Shown one piece after another: positions 49,911 to 57,566 of a stretch of 64,000 nucleotides of DNA (position 1 is its first letter; the number at the start of each line of letters is the position of its first letter). The DNA is taken from positions 4,278,001 through 4,342,000 of the forward strand of contig NZ_OZ156465.1 in assembly GCF_964212655.1 (NCBI RefSeq), given 5' to 3'. The position numbers and the translations under genes are program-made. The DNA comes from Candidatus Thiodiazotropha sp. LNASS1 (GTDB lineage: Bacteria > Pseudomonadota > Gammaproteobacteria > Chromatiales > Chromatiaceae). Below the pieces are notes generated by a model. The model did not search any database. It saw nothing but the letters and a program-made list of their open reading frames with translations, and had not been told where the DNA came from.

Positions 49911-50059
49911 GAGGAATGGCGCTTACTTAAGCCGAGAACCACCGTCATCCCGGCGCAGGCCGGGATCCAGAATGCTTGATGGTGACGGTATTCCTGGATT
50001 CCGGCCTGCGCCGGAATGACAGAAATCCTGAAATTCGTCTAAAGTAAGCGCCACTCCTC
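49911..50059. mobile_element. Mini-element of 149 bp with 18-bp terminal inverted repeats
   Basis: GAGGAATGGCGCTTACTT (49911-49928) and its complement with one mismatch (50042-50059) bound the element. Inside is a pair of GTCATYCCGGCGCAGGCCGGRATCCAG-type palindromes in opposite orientation (49944-49970 and 49994-50020), the same kind as in the mini-element at 14345. No coding content. Confidence 0.75.
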
Positions 50060-50218
50060 TACGACCCTGATTATTGCTGGCCCTCAGCGTCGACGAGGGT
50101 GTAAAAGAATTTAAAATATGGACACAAAATAATTATTTTAAAATAGAGCGTAAAATCAGATAATCGACTCAAGGATATTCAATTTACTCATCATGCATTG
50201 GTAAAGGGAGGTACAGCG
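50060..50218. other. Upstream region of the secreted 594-residue protein
   Basis: AT-rich leader with the promoter presumably near AAATAATTATTTTAAAATAG (50128); the strong ribosome site AGGGAGGT (50205-50212) decides the GTG start at 50219. Confidence 0.4.
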
Positions 50219-52003
50219 GTGGCGATAAATTTCAGGATGATGGCGGCCGTGCTGCTGACCATTGCTGCCACAGGTGTCAACGCCGTCCACCTCAATTCGG
50301 ACGGCGCCGGTCAAATTGCACTCTTACCGTACTACACCGTCAACAACGGCTTCATCACCAACCTGACCGTCACCAACACCACGGAGCTCAATAAGGCCGT
50401 CAAGGTCAGGTTCCATGAATCGCGTATCGGTTACGATGTCTTCGACATCAATGTCTATCTGGCGCCCTACGATGTGTGGAACGCCACACTTCGTATGAAT
50501 ACCACGACCGGTCTGCCCAACCTCATCACCGAGGATGAGACCTGCACCTATCCAGACAAGGCCATATTGCAGGCCAGTATCGACTTCAGCAACAGCTATG
50601 ACGCCACCACCGACGAAGATCTGACCGAAGGTTATGTGGAGATCATCGAGATGGGTGTCCTGGCCGATGGTTCCGGCCCGGCAGAAGACAGTGGTCTAGA
50701 GGCGGAAATCGATGCCGGCGGGAGTGCTGATGGTGTTGTCAACCCAGTAGCGGGGGACCGCTCCATTGCGGATGGCCTGCGGCATGATGCCACAGGCATA
50801 CCGGCGGATTGCTCTGTGGTCGCGGATGCCTGGAGTGCCGGTGATGTTGATGAGCAGATCAACGGCTTCGAGTCCGGTGCCTTGTCGACAGAAGGGATTG
50901 CCCAGGATACGGGTGGGGCGGGAGTGCCCTATGGGGACAGCCTGAATGCGGGGCTGGTTGAGCCCACCGGCGGGATCAAGGTCTATTCAATAATGCTCAA
51001 CGTCACCAGCGGCGCCGCTTTTGTGCAGCAGGCCACCCATATCGATCACTACACCACGGTGGCCCAGCACTATCGGCCGGACGATCCGGTCAACTCCCAG
51101 TTGCCGTCGCTGGCCTCCGGCGATGTGCAACGGGCGAACATGCTGAGCACAGATGGTAACACGGTGAAATCCATCGACCTCCCGCTGGCCGAGTACGATA
51201 CCGGTTCCGTCTACGACATCACCCCCAACCCGTCGATCCCTATGGGCTCCAATCCATTGCCGATTGCCTTGGTACTGAGTGCCGATGCGGTCGCTGCGCC
51301 ATACTTCGTCGAGTTCGGCGTTAATGGTGAGACCGATATCGTGCTGAACTTTCCGATGCGCAAGCATGGTATCTACAACAGCCACACCTTGACCAATGAC
51401 CACGATGATACTGGTCCCCTGGAAGCTTGCTCAGGTACCTTGAATGACGGGATTAACGATGGTGAGACTGTCACCCTAGAAAGCTTAGGCACGCAGTTTA
51501 ACGACCATCCTCATGATGGTGCAGGCACCTTCTGTAGAAATGCAGGATATTTAATAAATGCAACGCCTGACACAGAGATACGTCTCTTCTACTACGACTA
51601 TGAAGAAAGGGCTGCTGCGCTTGACGCTGACGCTATATCTGATTCGCTTATCAGCCCTTTGAAATTAACAGTTTCTCTACCACGTGTAATCAATGTGGTT
51701 TCCGTGAATCGTGCCATTGGTGGTAATCAGTCTGTTCTGGGCACCCCTGCCGCGAATGTTTTCAACTGGAATCTTGATCCTGGCTTTGAGGCGGGATGGG
51801 TGACCATCTCAGCCGCTGCCCAATACGACTACGCAACCAACCCAAGCATAATTACGATGACCGAAATCATTGGTGGTATCGGTGCTATGGCTGGAGAGTG
51901 GACAGGTGTCCCGGTCATCGGTTTCTCCGCCATGGCGGCGGATCTGGGGCCATCCCAGTTGGGTGAGGTGGTTGAGCTGTATCGTAACGTCAACCGCAAT
52001 TGA
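50219..52003 (+). CDS. Large secreted protein of unknown function
   Basis: 594 aa. Signal peptide (AINFRMMAAVLLTIAATGVN), then a repeated theme of beta strands: GQIALLPYYTVNNGFITNLT, RVRFHESRIGYDVFDINVYL-like and, near the end, KLTVSLPRVINVVSVNRAIG and VTISAAAQYDYATNPSIITM. No enzyme or adhesin motif is recognised; aspartate/glycine-rich and acidic overall, with one Cys pair near CTYPDK and others later, so probably surface or periplasmic. Start is GTG at 50219 with AGGGAGGT upstream. No partners in operon. Confidence 0.7.
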   Translation: MAINFRMMAAVLLTIAATGVNAVHLNSDGAGQIALLPYYTVNNGFITNLTVTNTTELNKAVKVRFHESRIGYDVFDINVYLAPYDVWNATLRMNTTTGLPNLITEDETCTYPDKAILQASIDFSNSYDATTDEDLTEGYVEIIEMGVLADGSGPAEDSGLEAEIDAGGSADGVVNPVAGDRSIADGLRHDATGIPADCSVVADAWSAGDVDEQINGFESGALSTEGIAQDTGGAGVPYGDSLNAGLVEPTGGIKVYSIMLNVTSGAAFVQQATHIDHYTTVAQHYRPDDPVNSQLPSLASGDVQRANMLSTDGNTVKSIDLPLAEYDTGSVYDITPNPSIPMGSNPLPIALVLSADAVAAPYFVEFGVNGETDIVLNFPMRKHGIYNSHTLTNDHDDTGPLEACSGTLNDGINDGETVTLESLGTQFNDHPHDGAGTFCRNAGYLINATPDTEIRLFYYDYEERAAALDADAISDSLISPLKLTVSLPRVINVVSVNRAIGGNQSVLGTPAANVFNWNLDPGFEAGWVTISAAAQYDYATNPSIITMTEIIGGIGAMAGEWTGVPVIGFSAMAADLGPSQLGEVVELYRNVNRN

Positions 52004-52189
52004 GAGTGAATGGTGTGGTTTAGAGGGCCGCCTGCGAATCATAGAAAACTATTGATTACATTTTATTTTTATGACGTGCACTCGTTTATCATGAAAACCA
52101 TTGCTGGTATTTCCTGGTATAAATGGTGCTATTGACACCCAGGCGGACACCAGAAACAATTTAGGCTTGTTTGATACGGGTGCAGTACA

Positions 52190-52483
52190 ATGAGTAAGAA
52201 CAATTTCCCGTTCGTCGCCTTGGGTATCGGCCTGTTTTTGATGCTGATCGTGATGAAAGGCAGCGTCACAGGTGATGATGGGGCGACTGCCATGCCATTG
52301 CTGACCCTGCTCGTGGTGAGTGAATTCGCTTTTTTCGTGACCGCCGTCGGGGCCTACCTGGGCGTCATGCAAATATTGTCGGTCGGTATCAAGCCACTGA
52401 TCGCAGTCGTCACGCTGTGCTGCATCGTGCTGTCGATCGGCTTTATGTGGTTGGGGATAGAGCTATGGCCGTTCAGCGGTTGA
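52190..52483 (+). CDS. Small membrane protein
   Basis: 97 aa with three transmembrane helices (FPFVALGIGLFLMLIVMKGS; LLTLLVVSEFAFFVTAVGAY; LIAVVTLCCIVLSIGFMWLG). Function not recognised. Its 3' end overlaps the end of the convergent NADAR gene by 21 bp. Confidence 0.65.
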   Translation: MSKNNFPFVALGIGLFLMLIVMKGSVTGDDGATAMPLLTLLVVSEFAFFVTAVGAYLGVMQILSVGIKPLIAVVTLCCIVLSIGFMWLGIELWPFSG

Positions 52484-52969
52484 TCTCTCCTCCCTGAGTT
52501 TCTCCCTGACCGCCATCAATATCTTGCCGAAGGTGTTGTGACCGCGCCCGTCTCGGCCGCAGCCCCAGTAGTAGTCGAATTGACTGTTCTCGATGATCTT
52601 CTGCTCCTTCGTGGCAAGCAAGGCTTCGACGACTTCAGGATGGGTGCGGCATTTTATATAGATACCGCGCGTCATGATGGTTTCCTTGACCTGTTCCCAA
52701 TCATTGCGTGCCGATTTTTTGTTTTTTGCCGCGAGTTTTTTCGCCTTGGCGGGATGATCCGCATCACGAATGGTGGTGCGCAGCCCACCGGGTTTGAATT
52801 TCATGCCCTGGTAGTAGTGTTCAACAGAGGGCCAGACATCGCCGTCAAGTTCAAACCCATGTTTGGAATAGCTGGAAAGAGGATTAAGAGGATCTGTACG
52901 GGATACATAAAGCGGTGTTGATTCCGACTTTGAAAATAGCATTCCTGGATACCTTTGATCTGCAGACAT
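52463..52969 (-). CDS. NADAR family protein (YbiA-like)
   Basis: 168 aa. Family blocks: DPLNPLSSYSKHGFELDGDV, WPSVEHYYQGMKFKPGGLRT (the conserved SVEHYYQ), DHPAKAKKLAAKNKKSAR and YYWGCGRDGRGHNTFGKILM. NADAR domains are N-glycosidases acting on ADP-ribosyl or riboflavin-pathway intermediates; YbiA removes damaged intermediates of riboflavin synthesis. Near-complete for the family. Start is the ATG at 52969; one at 52942 is possible. Confidence 0.9.
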   Translation of the reverse strand: MSADQRYPGMLFSKSESTPLYVSRTDPLNPLSSYSKHGFELDGDVWPSVEHYYQGMKFKPGGLRTTIRDADHPAKAKKLAAKNKKSARNDWEQVKETIMTRGIYIKCRTHPEVVEALLATKEQKIIENSQFDYYWGCGRDGRGHNTFGKILMAVREKLREERSTAERP

Positions 52970-53156
52970 TGGCCAAATTGTCCCTTAACAGGGCTCACAA
53001 TCCAAGTCATGACCAAGTGTGATGTCATCAATGCCATAGAGGGAAAATGATATTTATCGTCCAACAACATAGGCAGTAAAAGTTCTATCGACAAAACTGC
53101 ACTATCCAGGTGTTTTTTAAGAAACGACGAGTCAGGATAGGGACGGAACCGGGTAG

Positions 53157-53387
53157 ATGAAACTGCTTAAAATGATTACCACGAACACATATCTGAATTT
53201 ACTGGTCGGCATTCTGCTTTTATATACCGGTGCTTCAGAGGCCTGGTATGAACTACAAACCATCGAGCAGTTTCGTATCGGGATGCACCATGGCGTTCTA
53301 CTGTTTGCGCTGCTGCATATCCTAAAGACGCTGCCCGATCTGTTTGAGGGGCTCGAGCACATCAATCAGGTAAAAAAAGGAGATTAA
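53157..53387 (+). CDS. Small membrane protein, two helices
   Basis: 76 aa. Hydrophobic segments YLNLLVGILLLYTGASEAWY and MHHGVLLFALLHILKTL; a short acidic loop between. It is likely an inner-membrane accessory or regulatory protein; not recognised. The ATG follows a GGGACGGAACCGGGTAG stretch. Confidence 0.6.
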   Translation: MKLLKMITTNTYLNLLVGILLLYTGASEAWYELQTIEQFRIGMHHGVLLFALLHILKTLPDLFEGLEHINQVKKGD

Positions 53388-53413
53388 ACAGCTCTCCCTG
53401 CCGACCGTGAAAC

Positions 53414-54613
53414 TTAACTGATTTCAAGTTCAAATCTGCCATCGATCAGCTCAGTCACGCCGGTTGCAAACTGCGCACACTCTCGCGCCATGGTTTGGCG
53501 TAACCATATCCGGTCCTTTTGAGATGGGTAGTTCAGGCGGAATTTTCTGATCTGGAATGGCGTCATCACCAGGCGCGTCACCCGGCCGGCATGCGGGTCA
53601 AAGGTGAGGAAATAGGCCAGCGTCAGATCGTCCCGAAACAGATCGTATTTACCGATCCCCTCATAGTCGTTGAGAAAGTCGCCACAGCCGTAGATGATGG
53701 GAGCACCATGATACAGTTCTATCCCTTTCGGGTGGTGGGAGGAGTGGCCATGGACGATGTCCACCCCCGTCTTGTCCACCAGCCAATGGGCGAAGCGGCG
53801 ATGTTCGGGTGGAATCCCATAGCCCCAATTGCCGCCCCAGTGGATAGAGAACAGAATCAGGTCGCCGGTCTGTTTCCTGGTGGCGATATCAGCCGCCAAT
53901 CGGGTAATCTCTGAACTGCTGAACGATTTCAAAAGCGCTATACCAGGCCGGTTTACCTCGGCCCGCCATGCCGTGGGCACGCCGCTGGAACGATGGGCAA
54001 AGGCATACAGAAGAATCCTGCCTTTTCCCGGCAGATCGAAGATCAAGGGTGCTTCAGCGCTGGCGCGGTCCCGCCCGGTGCCGGCATATTCAATATTCTG
54101 GTTCTTTAGACTGGTGAGGGTTTCGGCCAAGCCGGCATAACCCCAATCCAGTACATGGTTGTTGGCGAGCACGCAGGCATCAATTTGTGCCGCGGTGAGG
54201 CAGGGAGTGTTTCGGGGGTGCATGCGGTAATTGATGCCCTTACGCGGCCAATATTCCTCGCTGATGGTGATGGCTGTTTCGAGATTGATGATCCGCAGGT
54301 CCGGTTTTATTTGCTCAAACTCGGTCAAGGCATCGCCCCATATGTAATCGAAGGGAACCTGTCGGGGAATGTGGCCACTCCTGTTTTCGGCGATCGTCAC
54401 ATAGTCCCTGGCGCTTTTGAGATGGGATTCGTAGATAGCCGGTCTGCCGGGGTAGGGCAGTATCTGGTCGATGCCGCGTCCGGTCATCACATCGCCACAC
54501 AGGAACAGGGTGATGGTGTCGTCCGTTGTGTCGATTCTACCCTGGGCCGATGTGTCGATACCGAAGCTCACAGCACCCAGCCCCAGGATATGGAGAAATG
54601 TTCGTCTGTGCAT
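53414..54613 (-). CDS. CapA family protein (poly-gamma-glutamate/capsule-type metallophosphatase)
   Basis: 399 aa. Starts MHRRTFLHILGLGAVSFGID, a twin-arginine signal, then LFLCGDVMTGRGIDQILPYP (metal-binding GDVM), LRIINLETAITISEEYWPRK, VLANNHVLDWGYAGLAETL (NNHxxDxG) and HWGGNWGYGIPPEHRRFAHW, GHSSHHPKGIELY, the calcineurin-like CapA signature. CapA-like proteins process anionic polymers or act in exported hydrolysis; no capsule genes are here. AGGAGT before the ATG at 54613. The upstream longer frame (54646) is not favoured. Confidence 0.88.
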   Translation of the reverse strand: MHRRTFLHILGLGAVSFGIDTSAQGRIDTTDDTITLFLCGDVMTGRGIDQILPYPGRPAIYESHLKSARDYVTIAENRSGHIPRQVPFDYIWGDALTEFEQIKPDLRIINLETAITISEEYWPRKGINYRMHPRNTPCLTAAQIDACVLANNHVLDWGYAGLAETLTSLKNQNIEYAGTGRDRASAEAPLIFDLPGKGRILLYAFAHRSSGVPTAWRAEVNRPGIALLKSFSSSEITRLAADIATRKQTGDLILFSIHWGGNWGYGIPPEHRRFAHWLVDKTGVDIVHGHSSHHPKGIELYHGAPIIYGCGDFLNDYEGIGKYDLFRDDLTLAYFLTFDPHAGRVTRLVMTPFQIRKFRLNYPSQKDRIWLRQTMARECAQFATGVTELIDGRFELEIS

Positions 54614-54860
54614 CAGATACTCCTGCCTGTCGCAAGAGATTGTCACTTCATGTTACTAGTTTAGTTCGAAAACAATGCAGTAATACAGATGAGGCGAATA
54701 GCCTGAATCTTGGTTTACTCACAGTTGTTTCGCGGATGGATCCGGATATCGGTTCAACCCGGTATTCAGGCTGTACTCGGTCCTCATGTGACAGATAATG
54801 CTCATTGCCATGGATCGAGTGCGGTCGGCGTACAGGAAAAGCAGTAGCTGGAGACCCTTT

Positions 54861-57190
54861 TTATTCGGTTCGTGCGTTATTAACTAATCTGCCGTAAGGA
54901 TTAAAGTCCAGGATGTATGCTTCAAGTTGATCTTTTTTCATCGGTTTGGCAAAGAGATATCCTTGAATGAGATCGCATCCACATGCAGTAATTGAAAGTA
55001 CCTGTTCCTCGTTTTCGACGCCTTCCGCCAGGGTGGGAATACTTAGGCTGTGACCGATACGAACGATGCTCTCGACAAAAGAATTGTAGTTATCGGCTGA
55101 GTCTATATGCTGAATGAAACTTCGGTCGATTTTAATTTCATCTATCGGTAATTTATCCAAAACGCTCAATGAGGAGTAGCCGGTGCCGAAATCATCGAGT
55201 GATACCTTAAAACCTTCGCGTTTGATTTGCATCAGGATATGTTGGATCTGATCAAAGTCATCAATGAATACATTTTCAGTTATCTCTAATGTTACATTCG
55301 ACGGTTTAATATCGTACTCATTTGCTTTGTCGACTAAGTATCGACGTAAATTCACATCACGCAATTGGCGTACTGATACATTAATGGATATCTGAAAGGG
55401 TTTGGATATTGATTGAATATGGCTTATCTCTCTGAATACAGTATCAATGACGAAATCACCGATATTGTTAATGAGTTTTGATCCTTCGGCCAAAGGGATG
55501 AAGTCCGTCGGCGAAATAGTACCCAGAGAGGGGTTAGTCCAACGTATCAAGGCTTCCACACCATGAAGTTGTCCGTCGATCGCATGCACTTGTGGTTGAT
55601 ATACCATGTACATTTCGTCGTTGTCGAGCGCCTGCTGCATGGCTTCTTGTATTAGAGTTCGTTCGTCGTTGATTTGCTGAAGTTCTTCAGTAAAGAAGGC
55701 ATAATCAGCATGTTCGTTTTTTGCGCTGTGCATGGCAATATCAGCCTTTTTCATTAGATCTTCCAATGGGTGGCCCGGCTGATTCGAGGTGGCTATTCCC
55801 ATGCTGCCGCTAAGTGAGAGCATGATCCCATCAACAACAATCTTCTCTCTAATTTGTTAGAAATATGTTCAGAAAATGTCTTAAGTTGTGCTACGTCACT
55901 ATGTGGTACCAGAATGATGAATTCATCGCCGCCTTGCCTGACTGCCAATGTATTATCAGTTGTACAGTTTTGCAGTCGTCGGGCAAGTATCTGAAGAACC
56001 CTGTCGCCAATCGAGTGACCATAGTATTCATTGATGTACTTGAAGTTGTTCATGTCGAGAAAAATGACTGAATAGCTACTTTTATTACTCACCTTTATCC
56101 ATTTGTGAAATTGATCGTCTAGGTAGTATCGGTTTGGCAGATTAGTCAATTTGTCATGTGAGGCTTGGTGTTTGAGTGTGACTCGGGAAATATTCTGAAT
56201 TTTATCGATATAGCGAATGATGAAAAATAAGACTGTATTGAAAAGCAAAAATAGGAAGAAATATTTGACATAAGCAATATAGATAGAATAGTTGATGTAG
56301 CGGTACTCCTTGGATATGGCTGTAAATAGTTCATACCGGTTGTTATAGGAGATAACTTCAAGCCAATCGGTGTCTGCGCTGAAGATGTAATGCACCGGCA
56401 TTTCTCTTGCCATAAACCTTTCCATATTCATACCCGCCGACTCTGCAATGCGCTGTTTCGCTAGAACAATCTCATTTTCCGGATACGGCGGTGAATAATA
56501 TGTTTTATATTTATTACCTAAAGGAAGAAATGAATCTGGATATGCATACTGGCTGTAATAGGAATCATTATCGGCGTTTTGTTTTGTGATGCTCACTGCG
56601 AAGCCCTCAGCTTTCCTGCCGATGGCCCAGGGATTGTTTTCGTTTTCCACATCAATTGCAAGAGAAATTACCGCCAGTGGTGTGCCTTGGGGGTCTCGAA
56701 GAGCGTACCGAAATGGTATGATCCATTGCTTCAAGGGGTCGTAAAAATAGGTCCGGCCAAGCACCATGCCATCGCTATAAAGTGCTTTAAGGTATGTTTC
56801 CCGGGTTTCCGGGGTTTGAAGTAAATTTGGCAGTCGCTCATTGTCGAGATTCAATGAATTGTGAATCATCTTTCCATCAGGTGTTGAGATTCCGTAGGCG
56901 GTAATGGATTGATTGTCGGCGATCAACTCATCCATGGCGTTTTTTAGGGCCCCACCGTTATCTAATCCGATATCGTAAAGACGGCGTCCGAGCGTTTTCA
57001 ATAGTGTGTCCAGCTGATGTAATTGGTTGATGGAGGAGATTTCAACGAGCTTGTGGATATGACTAATGTCTTTAATGGCGTTTTGTTGAATGTTATCGGA
57101 TGTGACTTTCCCTGCGACAAAATAGAGCAATAGAGAACATAAAATGAGAAAAAAATAGAGACGCCACAATGAACCGACCGGCATATACAT
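54861..57190 (-). pseudogene. GGDEF-EAL protein gene split by a frameshift
   Basis: One ancestral protein of about 775 residues in two frames. N-terminal part (57190 down to about 55845): transmembrane helix, Cache-like periplasmic region, second transmembrane helix (YVKYFFLFLLFNTVLFFIIR), then GGDEF domain with AVRQGGDEFIILVPH. After HISNKL the frame shifts; the C-terminal part (about 55850 down to 54861) completes the GGDEF domain (EKIVVDGIMLSLSGSMGIAT) and has an EAL domain (QLHGVEALIRWTNPSLGTIS, LDDFGTGYSSLSVLDKLP, TLAEGVENEEQVL). Both active sites look intact, so only the missing base at the AGAGAGAAG run (about 55850) separates it from a normal dual c-di-GMP enzyme. Confidence 0.85.
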
Positions 57191-57566
57191 TACACAAATA
57201 GTTAGGCGTTAAAGTACTAAACCACAAAATGCAGTTTTTTGGGGTTGATAAAAATTCAGAGAATAGAATCGTGGTATCCCTGCCAACAATACTAGGTATA
57301 AATGTAAAATAAAAACTATGCAATATAAATTACATTGCGAATATCAAGTGAAAATCTTTTTTATAAACCATGTGGTTGTGATTACAAGTAAAGTTTTGTG
57401 CCATCACCCATAATTCAAATATACTTTAAACGCATAATTGATAATACAATCGTGCTATCTCAAAGGTTTATACCTACTCATACCGCCGAGCCTGTCAGTC
57501 CGAATCATACCCTCACTTACAAGGTGTCGCATGAAAGGTCCCTTCGTTAATCAGCCCATTTTAACG
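57191..57566. other. Intergenic region between GGDEF-EAL and FAAL-PlsC genes
   Basis: About 375 bp, AT-rich, no supported gene. It holds the promoter of the minus-strand GGDEF-EAL gene. GTTAGGC at 57201 is an isolated match to the attC core and has no partner. Confidence 0.5.

Noticed and set aside
57201-57207. attC core GTTAGGC upstream of the GGDEF-EAL gene
   Set aside because: No partner core or fold within 150 bp on either side; a seven-base match is expected by chance.
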